From assembly GCF_029537485.1 (NCBI RefSeq), contig NZ_JARPUS010000001.1, forward strand, positions 124,001 through 188,000: 64,000 nt of DNA. Direction: 5' to 3'. The notes under the pieces are model-generated. The model had not been told where the DNA came from, did no database searches, and worked only from the letters and a program-made list of their open reading frames with translations. The position numbers and the translations under genes are program-made. Position 1 is the first letter of the stretch, and each line of letters starts with the position of its first letter. Shown here piece after piece: positions 17,009-26,091 of this stretch. The stretch comes from Pseudomonas sp. GOM6. Its GTDB lineage: Bacteria > Pseudomonadota > Gammaproteobacteria > Pseudomonadales > Pseudomonadaceae.

Positions 17009-18005
17009 ACTGGGCCTGGTAGATCTGGTCGAAGATGCCACCGTCGTTAAAGAACTTGGGCTGGGCGGATTTCCAGCCGCCGAAGTCCTTGTCGATGGTC
17101 ACCAGCTTCAGCTGCGGGAACTGCTGGGCAAACTCCGCGGCCACCTTGGCATCACGCGGGCGGTAGAAGTTCTTCGCGGCGATGCGCTGGCCTTCCTCGC
17201 TGTACAGGTATTGCAGGTAAGCGGTGGCGACTTCGCGGGTGCCCTTCCGGTCGACGTTCTTGTCGACCACGGCCACCGGCGGCTCGGCGAGGATGGACAG
17301 CGAGGGCGCAACGATTTCGAACTGGTCGCCACCCTGCTCCTTCAGGGCCAGGAAGGCCTCGTTCTCCCAGGCCAGCAGCACGTCGCCGATCTGGTTGTTG
17401 ACGAAGGTGATGGTCGAGCCACGGGCGCCGGTGTCCAGCACCGGGACGTTTTTGTACAGCTTCTGTACGAACTCTTGAGCCTTGGCCTCGCTGCCGTACT
17501 GCTGCTGGGCATAGGCCCAGGCGGCCAGGAAGTTCCAGCGTGCGCCGCCGGAGGTCTTCGGGTTGGGGGTGATCACTTCCACGCCCGGCTTGACCAGGTC
17601 ATCCCAGTCCTTGATGCCTTCCGGGTTGCCCTTGCGCACCAGGAACACGATGGTCGAGGTGTAGGGCGTGCTGGATTGCGGCAGACGCTCCTGCCAGTTT
17701 TCCGGGATCAGCTTGCCCAGCTTGTGCAGCTCGTCGATGTCGCCGGCCAGGGCCAGGGTCACCACGTCGGCGCGCAGGCCGTCGATCACCGCGCGGGCCT
17801 GCTTGCCCGAGCCGCCGTGGGACTGCTGGATCTTCACCGCTTCCTTGCCCTGGGCGGTCCAGTGCTGGTTGAAGGCGGTGTTGAACTCGCTGTACAGCTC
17901 GCGAGTGGGGTCGTAGGAGACGTTGAGGATCTGCGTGGTGGCGAACGCCGGGCTGGCGAACAGGGCGCTGGCGAGGGCGGCCAGGGCGAAGGTGCGAACG
18001 GACAT
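17007..18005 (-). CDS. sbp: Periplasmic sulfate-binding protein
   Basis: The 332-residue protein has a signal peptide (about 22 residues, ending SPAFA). The mature start [17 protein letters not shown] is diagnostic of Sbp/CysP, as are [13 protein letters not shown] and [14 protein letters not shown], where the sulfate is bound by backbone amides. ATG at 18005 has AAGGAG 9 nt upstream. It delivers sulfate to CysTWA and is expected to be induced by sulfur limitation through CysB. It lies 105 bases downstream of oscA, possibly on one transcript. Confidence 0.95.
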   Translation of the reverse strand: MSVRTFALAALASALFASPAFATTQILNVSYDPTRELYSEFNTAFNQHWTAQGKEAVKIQQSHGGSGKQARAVIDGLRADVVTLALAGDIDELHKLGKLIPENWQERLPQSSTPYTSTIVFLVRKGNPEGIKDWDDLVKPGVEVITPNPKTSGGARWNFLAAWAYAQQQYGSEAKAQEFVQKLYKNVPVLDTGARGSTITFVNNQIGDVLLAWENEAFLALKEQGGDQFEIVAPSLSILAEPPVAVVDKNVDRKGTREVATAYLQYLYSEEGQRIAAKNFYRPRDAKVAAEFAQQFPQLKLVTIDKDFGGWKSAQPKFFNDGGIFDQIYQAQ

Positions 18006-18110
18006 GGTTGTGGCTCCTTGGGATGCAGTGATGGCGTGGCGTTGGCGGGCTCGGTAGCGCGCTTCTGGGGTTGCTCACGCCCTCCGGTGATCCGGTCGGG
18101 CCTGGGGTGG

Positions 18111-18284
18111 TCAGGGTTGTTTGGTGGTTGGCGGCAGACGGAATTTTTCCTTGCGCTCGATCTGCACGACCTGGCCGTTGTGTACGGTGATCTCCACCGA
18201 GCCGAAGCGCAGCTCGCGCAGGGCGCTGTGGATTTCCCGCAGGATGCTGGCCTGATCGGCATCGCTGGTGTGTGGGGCGTGCAT
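18111..18284 (-). CDS. oscA: OscA-like small DUF2292/YezD protein
   Basis: A 57-codon gene is read from ATG at 18284 with AAGGAG 7 nt upstream. It encodes a protein starting MHAPHTSDADQAS with a central EITVHNGQVVQIERKEKFR, the DUF2292 core (EI-x-V-H-x-G-x-V-V-Q-I-E). In Pseudomonas a gene of this type, oscA, lies next to sbp and was reported to be needed for growth on organosulfur compounds. Position, size and motif all agree. The molecular function is unknown; the protein is probably cytoplasmic. Confidence 0.88.
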   Translation of the reverse strand: MHAPHTSDADQASILREIHSALRELRFGSVEITVHNGQVVQIERKEKFRLPPTTKQP

Positions 18285-18342
18285 GGGGCGGCTCCTTGAA
18301 CGCCGGTCTGGCGTGGAGCGGATATTACGGAGCGATCTTTTA

Positions 18343-18365
18343 TTCTTAAAAATACCGTTTAAGAA
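18343..18365. promoter_or_regulatory. AT-rich inverted repeat upstream of oscA (candidate CysB-region element)
   Basis: TTCTTAAA-7nt-TTTAAGAA is a perfect inverted repeat in an AT-rich island (18330-18390), 58 bases upstream of the oscA start. Sulfur genes in Pseudomonas are activated by the LysR-type CysB, which binds AT-rich dyads in such positions. The assignment to CysB is inference. Confidence 0.55.
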
Positions 18366-18570
18366 TTTTTATATATCTTTTTGTCATTTGAGGTGTTTGG
18401 GCGCGGTTGTCGGCCGCTATGGATACCGCGCCGTCGTGGTCGAGTTCCCTGGCAGAAGGGCGTTGTTGGAAATTCACGCCATCCGTCACATTGGCTCTGG
18501 CCGGTCATCGTCAGGAGTCGGTGGCAGGCTTAAGCTCGAACGATCGGTCAAGAATTGAAGAGGTCAGGTT

Positions 18571-19539
18571 ATGGAAGACCAGAGCCAGGTCGCCAGCGAG
18601 GTAGAGCAGCTGACGCTCAGCCTGCTGCATTGCCGTGGCGAGGTGGAGCGCTTGCGCGAACGCGAGCAGCTGGTCGGCAGCCTGCTGGCCAGCGTCAATG
18701 CCGTGCTCTGGGCGTTCGACTGGGACCAGCAGCAGATGGTGTACGTCAGCCCGGCGTACGAGCGCATCTTCGGGCGCAGTGCTGCCCTGCTGCTGGCGGA
18801 TTACGGCGAGTGGCGCAACAGCATCTACCCGGATGACATGGAGTACGCCGAACAGAGTCTGCGCTCGGTCATGCAGGTCGGTGCGGTGGAGGAGCGCGAA
18901 TACCGCATCATCCGCGGTGACGGTCAGGTGCGCTGGCTCAGCGACAAATGCTTCATCAGCTCGCCAGCGCTGTTCGGCGGCCGCGCCCTGGTGGTCGGCA
19001 TCGCCGAGGACATCACCGAGAAGAAAGTCATGCAGAGCGAGCTGCAGCGCCTGGCCACCAGCGACGTGCTGACCGGCGCGAGCAACCGTCGGCACTTCTT
19101 CGAGCGCGCCGCCGAGCTGTTTGCCGAGGCGCGCGACAGCGGCCAGCCGCTATCCTTCCTGCTGCTGGACATTGACGACTTCAAGAAGATCAACGACGGC
19201 CATGGCCATCAGGTCGGCGACCGCGTGCTGCAACGGGTGGCCCATTGCGGCGCCTATGTGGTGCGTCGCGACGATCTGTTCGGGCGGATCGGCGGTGAGG
19301 AGTTTGCTGCGGTGTTTCCCGCCTGCGATCTGCAGCAGGCGCAGCAAGTGGCGCAGCGCCTGCAACGCGAAGTGCAGCGCCTGCAGTTTCCTAGTGGTGA
19401 CGACAGCTTCGGTGTCACCATCAGCCAGGGGCTGACCTGCCTCGGCGACGGCGACACCCTGGATGATCTCTACGCCCGTGCCGACGCGGCGATGTATCAG
19501 GCCAAGCGCCAGGGCAAGGACTGCATCGTGCTGGGCTGA
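18571..19539 (+). CDS. PAS-GGDEF diguanylate cyclase
   Basis: The 322-residue protein has a short N-terminal coiled coil (about 5-35), a PAS domain with PAC motif (about 40-150) and a GGDEF domain (about 160-322). The active-site sequence is GGEEF (residues 241-245), which is competent for c-di-GMP synthesis. RRDD five residues earlier is an intact RxxD inhibitory site, so product feedback is expected. There are no membrane helices; it is a soluble sensor. The start is ATG at 18571 with GAGGTCAGG upstream. PAO1 has a similar protein nearby (PA0290, from memory). It is followed by a hydrolase and convergent with a c-di-GMP phosphodiesterase-type gene. Confidence 0.9.
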   Translation: MEDQSQVASEVEQLTLSLLHCRGEVERLREREQLVGSLLASVNAVLWAFDWDQQQMVYVSPAYERIFGRSAALLLADYGEWRNSIYPDDMEYAEQSLRSVMQVGAVEEREYRIIRGDGQVRWLSDKCFISSPALFGGRALVVGIAEDITEKKVMQSELQRLATSDVLTGASNRRHFFERAAELFAEARDSGQPLSFLLLDIDDFKKINDGHGHQVGDRVLQRVAHCGAYVVRRDDLFGRIGGEEFAAVFPACDLQQAQQVAQRLQREVQRLQFPSGDDSFGVTISQGLTCLGDGDTLDDLYARADAAMYQAKRQGKDCIVLG

Positions 19540-19634
19540 AATTTTATAAATGGAATAAGCAAATAAATTCTTATTCCTTACCATTGATTGAGTCGCTGCT
19601 TAGACTGGCCTCCGACATTCCCAGGAGGCTCGTC

Positions 19635-20216
19635 ATGTCCCGCCAGACCACGCACTACCTGATCCTGCCGGGCTGGCAGGGCTCGCCAGACGAACACTGG
19701 CAGAGCCACTGGCAGCGCAGCCTGCCAAATGCCAGCCGAGTCGAGCAGGCCGACTGGCTATGGCCCGATGCCGAGCGTTGGGTAGCAGCCCTTGAGCAGC
19801 GTGTTGCGACGGCCCCGGCCCCGCTGATCCTGGTGGCCCACAGCCTGGGCTGCATCACGCTGGCGCGCTGGGCCGCGCAGGCCTCGGCGAGCGCACTGGA
19901 CAAGGTGCGCGGTGCGCTGCTGGTGGCTCCTGCAGATGTCGAGCGGGCCAATTGCCCGGAAGCCCTGCGCGGTTTTGCGCCGATTCCCCGTGATGGGTTG
20001 CCCTTTCCCAGTCTGTTGGTGGGCTCGGATAACGACCCGGCCGCCAGTGCCGAACGCGCCTCGCAGATGGCGCGCGACTGGGGCGCTGAGGCGCTGATTC
20101 TGCCGGGTGCCGGGCATATCAACGTGGCTTCCGGTCACTGCCGCTGGGAACAGGGCTTCGCCTACCTGTATCGCTTGCAGCAGCAGATCGAGCAGCACGC
20201 ACGGCGGCGCGCATAA
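19635..20216 (+). CDS. RBBP9/YdeN family alpha/beta hydrolase
   Basis: The 193-residue protein has the nucleophile elbow VAHSLGC (Ser at about residue 76) and the late histidine in LPGAGHINV, with an Asp in VGSDNDP: a full Ser-Asp-His triad. It begins with LPGWQGSPDEHWQ, typical of the RBBP9/YdeN serine hydrolases. The start is ATG at 19635 with AGGAGG 6 nt upstream; the in-frame extension to 19584 lies before this site. The substrate is unknown. It is convergent with the pipA-like gene. Confidence 0.85.
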   Translation: MSRQTTHYLILPGWQGSPDEHWQSHWQRSLPNASRVEQADWLWPDAERWVAALEQRVATAPAPLILVAHSLGCITLARWAAQASASALDKVRGALLVAPADVERANCPEALRGFAPIPRDGLPFPSLLVGSDNDPAASAERASQMARDWGAEALILPGAGHINVASGHCRWEQGFAYLYRLQQQIEQHARRRA

Positions 20217-20283
20217 CGGCGCTCATCGCCCTGTCGTGGGGGCTCGGCCCGGCCTGTGTCGTCCCGGACAGGCGCGCAATGCG

Positions 20284-22566
20284 CTAGGTCTGGGCCAGCT
20301 GGCGCAGATAAGCGGCGCTTGCCTCATCGGCCGGTTGCGGGCGACCGAACCAGTAGCCTTGTCCCAGGCTGCAGCCGATGCCCAGCAGGTAAGCGGCCTG
20401 GGCCTCGGTCTCGATGCCCTCGGCCAGCACGCGCAGGTCCAGACTCTGGCCGAGGCTGACCACCGCGCGGGCAATGGCGGCATCCTCGCCGTCCTGCGGC
20501 AGGCCGCGGACGAAGCTCTGGTCGAGCTTGAGCTTGTGCACCGGCAGGCGCTTGAGGCGCGCCAGCGAGGAGTAGCCGGTGCCGAAGTCGTCGATGGCCA
20601 GGTGCACGCCCAGCGCCTGCAGGCGTTGCAGCAGCTGCAGGGCGCGATCGGGGTCGTCCATCACCGCGCTTTCAGTCACTTCCAGCTCCAGGCAGGCAGG
20701 CTCCAGCCCGGTTTCACGCAGCACCCGCTCCACGCGCTGATCCAGCTCACCCCGACTGAAGAGGCGGCTGGAGACGTTCACCGCGACGAACTCCAGCGGT
20801 ACACCCTCGGTTTGCCAGCGCACCATCTGCGCACAGGCCTGCTCCAGCACCCAGGCGTCGATGGCACCGATCAGGCCACTGTCCTCGGCCATCGGAATGA
20901 ACTCGCCGGGCGGCACCAGGCCGCGTTGCGGATGCTGCCAGCGCACCAGGGCCTCGACGCCGAGCATGGCGCCGTCGTCCAGGCGGTGGATCGGCTGGTA
21001 ATACACGCGCAGCTGCTCGTGCTGCAGGGCCTGGCGCAGCTCAGCCTCGAGCGTGACACGCAGGCGTGCCTGGGCGGTCATCTCCTGGCTGTAGAAGCTG
21101 AACGTCTGGCGCCCACTGTTTTTGGCGCGGAACAGTGCCGAGTCGGCGTTGCGTAGCAGCTGCTCGACCGAGTCGCCGTCTTCGGGGAACAGGCTGATGC
21201 CGATACTGGCGCTGACGAACAGGGTCTCGCCGTCGACGACGAAGGGCTGCGCCAGGCAGTCCTGTACGCGCTGGGCCAGCTGCGAGGCCTGATCGGCCTG
21301 GGCGCACTCACTGCTGAGCAGGCCGAACTCGTCGCCGCCAAGGCGTGCCAGGGTCAGCTTGCCGCTCAGGCTTTCGCCCAGGCGCGCGCCAATCAACTTG
21401 AGCAGACGGTCGCCGGTGCTGTGACCGAGGCTCTCGTTGATGATCTTGAAATGGTCAAGATCGATCAGTAGTAGGGCACCGTGCAGTCCGTCTTGATGGG
21501 CACGCTGCAACGCCTGCTCGATGCGCTCGCCGAACAGCAGGCGGTTGGGCAGGGTGGTCAGCGGATCATGGTGGGCCAGGTAGTCCAGTTCGCGTTGCGA
21601 GCGCTTGATCGCACTGATATCGGAGAACACCGCCACGTAGTGGCTGAGGTTGCCATTCTCGTCATGGATGACGCGGATGCATTGCCACATGGGGAAGATT
21701 TCGCCGCTTTTGCGCCGGTTCCAGATCTCCCCACTCCACGAGCCGCGCTGCTCCAGGGCGTGCCACAGGCTGCGGTAGAAGTCAGCATCGTGATGGCCGG
21801 ACTTGAACAGGTCGGGCGAGCGGCCCAGCACGTCTTCGACGGCATAGCCGGTAATCCGCGAGAAGGCCGGGTTGACGTGCACGATGCGTTTGTCGCGGTC
21901 GGTGACCAGCACCCCTTCCAGGGTGCTGTCGAACACGGCGGCGGCCTGACGCAGGCTGTCCTCGTCGGCGCGGCGCTGGGTGATGTCGCTGGAGATGCCG
22001 ATGAAGCGCTCGGGGTGGCCCTGTTCATCGAGCAGCAGCTGGCCGCGCGAGTGTAGCCAACGGTATTCGCCATCGCGGTGGCGCAGGCGGAAGATGCTTT
22101 CGTAGTGGGGGCTGCGCTCCTCGAGCAGGGCGCGCAGGCGCTCCTCGGCCAGCGTGCGGTCCTCTGGGTGCAGGCGCGTGACCCAAGCCTGTTGGCCCTG
22201 GCCGAACGTCTCCGGGCTGTAGCCGAGCAGGGCGCAGTAGCCCGCCGAGTAGAACACCTTCTGCCCTTTGATGTCCCAATCCCAGAGGCCTTCCTGGGCC
22301 GAATCCAGGGCCAGGGCCAGGCGCTCCTCGCTTTCCTTCAGCTCGCGTCGCACTTGCCATTGCTCGCGCCAGTGGCGCATCAGCACGGCATACAGCACCA
22401 GGGCGCTGAGCAGCACGAAGGCGAAGCCTTTGAGACTCTGGTAGCGGCTCAGCGTGTCGCGGTCGAAGCCGAGCCCCAGTAGGAGGGTGTCACTGCCGAG
22501 AATCCAGAGCGCGGCGGCTATCAGGTAAAACAGACTGAACTGTAGCGGTCTGCGCTGGAATTTCAT
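20284..22566 (-). CDS. pipA: Membrane PAS-PAS-GGDEF-EAL protein (PipA-like)
   Basis: The 760-residue protein has two N-terminal membrane helices (about 10-28 and 40-58), two PAS/PAC domains (about 75-310), a GGDEF domain (LARLGGDEFGLL) and a C-terminal EAL domain (VEALVRWQHP, then EVTESAVMDD and IDDFGTGYSS). Both motifs look intact, so either activity is possible. The PAO1 counterpart beside desA (PA0285, PipA) is described as a phosphodiesterase. The start is ATG at 22566; the long upstream extension overlaps desA's promoter and is discarded. It is divergent from desA, with a 166-base gap. Confidence 0.88.
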   Translation of the reverse strand: MKFQRRPLQFSLFYLIAAALWILGSDTLLLGLGFDRDTLSRYQSLKGFAFVLLSALVLYAVLMRHWREQWQVRRELKESEERLALALDSAQEGLWDWDIKGQKVFYSAGYCALLGYSPETFGQGQQAWVTRLHPEDRTLAEERLRALLEERSPHYESIFRLRHRDGEYRWLHSRGQLLLDEQGHPERFIGISSDITQRRADEDSLRQAAAVFDSTLEGVLVTDRDKRIVHVNPAFSRITGYAVEDVLGRSPDLFKSGHHDADFYRSLWHALEQRGSWSGEIWNRRKSGEIFPMWQCIRVIHDENGNLSHYVAVFSDISAIKRSQRELDYLAHHDPLTTLPNRLLFGERIEQALQRAHQDGLHGALLLIDLDHFKIINESLGHSTGDRLLKLIGARLGESLSGKLTLARLGGDEFGLLSSECAQADQASQLAQRVQDCLAQPFVVDGETLFVSASIGISLFPEDGDSVEQLLRNADSALFRAKNSGRQTFSFYSQEMTAQARLRVTLEAELRQALQHEQLRVYYQPIHRLDDGAMLGVEALVRWQHPQRGLVPPGEFIPMAEDSGLIGAIDAWVLEQACAQMVRWQTEGVPLEFVAVNVSSRLFSRGELDQRVERVLRETGLEPACLELEVTESAVMDDPDRALQLLQRLQALGVHLAIDDFGTGYSSLARLKRLPVHKLKLDQSFVRGLPQDGEDAAIARAVVSLGQSLDLRVLAEGIETEAQAAYLLGIGCSLGQGYWFGRPQPADEASAAYLRQLAQT

Positions 22567-22732
22567 TGCGGGGCCGGCCGTGGCGAGATGTGCGAAATGC
22601 CGCACATTATAGATAAGTCGACTAGCAGTGCATTCTTGTCTAACGCTGCGCTGGCATTCTCCACCCGCTTGGGGATAATGCCCGGAGGCTGGGTTTACAG
22701 TCGTTCTCCCTTTTTGCGAGGCAACACCATCC

Positions 22733-23917
22733 ATGTGGTACAACGGTTTACTCGATCTCTCGGTCTGGCAGCTCATCGCCGTGACCCTGGTGCTGACCCA
22801 CATCACCATCGTCAGCGTCACCGTCTATCTGCACCGTTATTCGGCGCACCGCTCGCTGGAGCTGCATCCGGCACTCAAGCATTTTTTCCGCTTCTGGCTG
22901 TGGCTGACCACCGGCCAGAACACCCGCGAGTGGACCGCCATCCACCGCAAGCACCACGCCAAGTGCGAAACCGTCGATGACCCGCACAGCCCGGTGATCA
23001 AGGGCCTGGGCACCGTGCTGCGCAGGGGCGCGGAGCTGTACCAGGAAGAGGCGAAGAACGAAGAAACCCTGCGCATCTATGGCAAGAACTGCCCGGATGA
23101 CTGGATCGAGCGCAATGTCTACAGCCGCCATCCCATGGGCGGCATCATCCTCATGGCGATCATCGACCTGGCCCTGTTCGGTGTGCTCGGCATGACCGTG
23201 TGGGCGATCCAGATGATGTGGATTCCGGTCTGGGCGGCGGGCGTGATCAACGGCCTCGGCCATGCCGTCGGCTACCGCAACTTCGAGTGCCGCGATGCTG
23301 CCACCAACCTGGTGCCCTGGGGCATCCTGATCGGCGGTGAAGAGCTGCACAACAACCACCACACCTACCCGAACAGCGCCAAGCTGTCGGTGAAGAAGTG
23401 GGAGTTCGACATGGGCTGGGCCTGGATCCAGCTGTTCAGCTTCCTCGGCATGGCCAAGGTGCAGCGCGTGGCGCCCATCGCCCACCGCGTCGAGGGCAAG
23501 CACAGCCTGGACATGGACACCGCCATGGCCATCCTCAACAACCGTTTCCAGATCATGGCGCAGTACCGCAAGCTGGTGATCAAACCGCTGGTGCAGCAGG
23601 AGCTGGCCAAGGCCGACGAATCGGTGCGCCACCTGTTCCGCCGCGCCAAGCGCCTGCTGTCGCGCGAGACCAGCCTGCTCGACGAGCAGCACCATGCCCG
23701 CATCAGCGAGCTGCTGGCGCAGAGCCAGGCGCTCAAGGTGATCTACGAGAAGCGCATCGCCCTGCAGCAGATCTGGGTCAAGACCAGCAGCAATGGCCAC
23801 GACATGCTCGAAGCGATCAAGCAGTGGGTGCATGAGGCCGAAGCCAGCGGTATCCAGTCCCTGCGTGAGTTTGCCGAACAGCTGAAGACCTACTCGCTGC
23901 GTCCGGCTACCGCCTGA
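22733..23917 (+). CDS. desA: Fatty acid desaturase DesA
   Basis: The 394-residue membrane desaturase has the three histidine boxes that bind the di-iron centre: HRYSAHR (residues 34-40), HRKHH (about 72) and HNNHH (about 206). Two pairs of membrane helices flank them. In P. aeruginosa DesA introduces a delta-9 double bond into phospholipid acyl chains aerobically. The last 130 residues are helical and charged, as in the Pseudomonas proteins. The start is ATG at 22733, with GCGAGGCAAC upstream. A terminator follows at 23932. It is divergent from the pipA-like gene. Confidence 0.9.
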   Translation: MWYNGLLDLSVWQLIAVTLVLTHITIVSVTVYLHRYSAHRSLELHPALKHFFRFWLWLTTGQNTREWTAIHRKHHAKCETVDDPHSPVIKGLGTVLRRGAELYQEEAKNEETLRIYGKNCPDDWIERNVYSRHPMGGIILMAIIDLALFGVLGMTVWAIQMMWIPVWAAGVINGLGHAVGYRNFECRDAATNLVPWGILIGGEELHNNHHTYPNSAKLSVKKWEFDMGWAWIQLFSFLGMAKVQRVAPIAHRVEGKHSLDMDTAMAILNNRFQIMAQYRKLVIKPLVQQELAKADESVRHLFRRAKRLLSRETSLLDEQHHARISELLAQSQALKVIYEKRIALQQIWVKTSSNGHDMLEAIKQWVHEAEASGIQSLREFAEQLKTYSLRPATA

Positions 23918-23931
23918 GTCGATAGCTGACG

Positions 23932-23958
23932 AAAAGCCCGCCGCACTGGCGGGCTTTT
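23932..23958. terminator. Intrinsic terminator of desA
   Basis: AAAAGCCCGCC / GGCGGGCTTTT form an 11-bp stem with a 5-nt loop, then TCTTT. Confidence 0.88.
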
Positions 23959-23969
23959 CTTTGCCCATG

Positions 23970-23990
23970 AAAAAGCCCGCCGGAGCGGGC
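23970..23990 (-). terminator. Intrinsic terminator of aguA
   Basis: On the minus strand, GCCCGC-TCCG-GCGGGC is followed by TTTTT, 19 bases past the aguA stop. Confidence 0.8.
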
Positions 23991-24009
23991 CCTTTCTGCC
24001 GCCGAGCAA

Positions 24010-25113
24010 TCAGCGCCGTTGTGGCGCCGGCTGCTGCTGGGTGATGCAGTGGATGTTGCCGCCGCCAAGGAGGATCTCGCGGCCTGGCACCATCACCACT
24101 TCGTGCTCGGGGAACACGCGGCGGAGGATGGCCTCGGCCTCGGCATCCATGGGGTCGTCGAACTTCGGCGCGATGATGCCGCCGTTGACGATCAGGAAGT
24201 TGACGTAGGAGCCGGCCAGGCGGATCGACGGATCACGCTCCTGGCTGCCTGCCACCAGGTCGACGCCGGCGCATTCTTCCTCGGTCGCATGCAGCGGGCC
24301 GGGAATCGGCATCTTGTGGACCACCAGCTGGCGGCCCTTGGCATCACGCGCGTTTTCCAGCACCTGCATGGCCGCCTGGCAGCGCGGGTAGTTGGGGTTT
24401 TGCGGGTCGTCGGTCCAGGCCAGCAGCACTTCGCCGGGGCGCACGTAGCAGCAGAAGTTGTCGACGTGGCCGTTGGTCTCGTCGTTGTACAGGCCGTCCG
24501 GCAGCCAGATCACCGTGTCGATGGCCAGGTGATCGCGCAGGGTTGCCTCGATCTGCTCACGGCTCAGGTGCGGGTTGCGGTTGCGATTGAGCAGGCATTC
24601 CTCGGTGGTGATCAGCGTGCCTTCGCCATCGACGTGAATGGAGCCGCCTTCCAGCACGAAGCCTTCGGTGCGGTAGCGCGCGCAGCGTTCGACCTGGAGG
24701 ATCTTGGCCGCTACCTGATCGTCGCGCAGCCAGGGGAAATACAGACCGCCATCGAGGCCGCCCCAGGCATTGAAGCTCCAGTCGACGCCACGTACGTCAC
24801 CGGCATCGTTGATCACGAAGGTCGGCCCGGTGTCGCGTACCCAGGCGTCGTCGGTGCTGATCTCGATCACGCGGACGGCCTCGCTCAGGCGCGCGCGTGC
24901 GTTCTCGAACTGGGCGGCGGAGACACACACGGTGACCGGCTCGAAGCGGGCGATGGCCTCGGCCACGGCGCTGAAGGCGGCCTGTGCCGGCTTGCCGCCC
25001 AGGCGCCAGTTGTCCGGGCGTTCGGGCCAAACCATCCAGGTCTGGGTGTGAGGTTCCCATTCGGCGGGCATACGGAAGCCATCGGCGCGGGGGGTGGTGT
25101 TCAGCGTGCTCAT
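24010..25113 (-). CDS. aguA: Agmatine deiminase
   Basis: The 367-residue protein of the peptidylarginine-deiminase fold starts [16 protein letters not shown]. It has the catalytic Asp/His region ([14 protein letters not shown]) and the nucleophile Cys at about residue 356 in GGGNIHCIT. It converts agmatine to N-carbamoylputrescine and ammonia. The start is ATG at 25113; the ORF extension to 25152 is not conserved. Upstream, 25114-25386 contains no gene, only an AT-rich stretch. In PAO1 the next enzyme, AguB, is encoded beside it; here it is absent, so N-carbamoylputrescine must be processed by a gene elsewhere. Confidence 0.95.
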   Translation of the reverse strand: MSTLNTTPRADGFRMPAEWEPHTQTWMVWPERPDNWRLGGKPAQAAFSAVAEAIARFEPVTVCVSAAQFENARARLSEAVRVIEISTDDAWVRDTGPTFVINDAGDVRGVDWSFNAWGGLDGGLYFPWLRDDQVAAKILQVERCARYRTEGFVLEGGSIHVDGEGTLITTEECLLNRNRNPHLSREQIEATLRDHLAIDTVIWLPDGLYNDETNGHVDNFCCYVRPGEVLLAWTDDPQNPNYPRCQAAMQVLENARDAKGRQLVVHKMPIPGPLHATEEECAGVDLVAGSQERDPSIRLAGSYVNFLIVNGGIIAPKFDDPMDAEAEAILRRVFPEHEVVMVPGREILLGGGNIHCITQQQPAPQRR

Positions 25114-25386
25114 GAGGGTCACCAGATTCGGGCAGCCAGAACGCAGCGGCACAGACCGCCGGTTCGCGAAGTACGGATTTGGAGCGTCGTCGCCAGTATA
25201 GGTCGCGACTTCCTAATCTCCTGTTCGTCGCTCTTGGGAAGCGTCGAGACTTTTTATATCCGATAAAAATCGATTTATAAAGCGATATTAAGATTCATAA
25301 AGCAAGGAATCATTATTTTTGCAGATAATTATTCGACTTATGCGTATTGGGTGATCGCTGCGAGGCCGTAGTCCGATAGAGATCGG

Positions 25387-26028
25387 TCAGTCGAGCGGAG
25401 TTGCACGTTTGGGCAGGCCGAGGGGCAGGTACAGGCCCAGGTAGGCGTCGAACACGCGCATGCCCTCCTCGGCCAGGCGCGGGGTAATTTCGCCGTGCAG
25501 CTGCACCGAGCGGGCGTAGACGCGGTCGCCCAGCTCCATGGCCAGGGCGAACACGTCGATGTCGTCCGGCAGCTGTGGCAGCGGGAAGTGGCGCTCGAAC
25601 AGCTGTTGCATCAGGCGGCCCAGCTCCAGGTCGTGCTGTCGGTCGGCCTGAGTGACTTCGGCCAGGCCGTGCTGGGCCAGGATCAGCTGGCGCGCGGCAC
25701 TGTCGTCGGCGTAGATGGCCAGCATGCGCTGTTCGACGATGCGCGACAGGTCATGCCAGTGACGCAGCGCCTGGTGATCCACCGGCTGCAGCAGGCAGTC
25801 GCGAAAGGCAGCGTGGATATCGGCGGTGAGGGCTTCGAGCAGCGCCGGCACGCTGGCGAAGAAGTGGTAAACGGACGACGGCGGGATCTCGGCGCGTTCG
25901 GCCACCGCGTACATGGTCAGGCCGCTGAAGCCCTGCTCGCGCAGCAGCTCGCGAGCCGCGGCGAGAATCTGGGCGATACGCGCCTGGCTGCTGGCGCGCG
26001 GTTTGCGGGGGCTGGCGGTGCGGCTCAT
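25387..26028 (-). CDS. aguR: TetR family regulator, AguR-like
   Basis: The 213-residue protein has a basic N-terminus, a TetR helix-turn-helix (GLTMYAVAERAEIPPSSVYHFF, within about 30-62) and a helical ligand domain. In PAO1, aguR next to aguBA represses agmatine catabolism and responds to agmatine and N-carbamoylputrescine. The symbol here rests on position and family only. The start is ATG at 26028 with AGGAG 7 nt upstream; the frame to 26085 enters the neighbouring gene's end. It lies between aguA and the PotF-like gene, all on the minus strand. Confidence 0.75.
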   Translation of the reverse strand: MSRTASPRKPRASSQARIAQILAAARELLREQGFSGLTMYAVAERAEIPPSSVYHFFASVPALLEALTADIHAAFRDCLLQPVDHQALRHWHDLSRIVEQRMLAIYADDSAARQLILAQHGLAEVTQADRQHDLELGRLMQQLFERHFPLPQLPDDIDVFALAMELGDRVYARSVQLHGEITPRLAEEGMRVFDAYLGLYLPLGLPKRATPLD

Positions 26029-26091
26029 GCCGGTCTCCTGTCCGGGGAAGGCGCTATTGGACGCCAGCCGGACAGGCCAGGGCAAGCGCTG

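Noticed and set aside
20284..22821. Extended pipA start at 22821
   Set aside because: The extra residues overlap the start of desA and its promoter and do not look like a protein N-terminus; ATG at 22566 begins the membrane helix region.
23932..23990. Possible attenuator made by the two neighbouring GC hairpins
   Set aside because: Each fits a simple terminator for its own convergent gene (desA and aguA).
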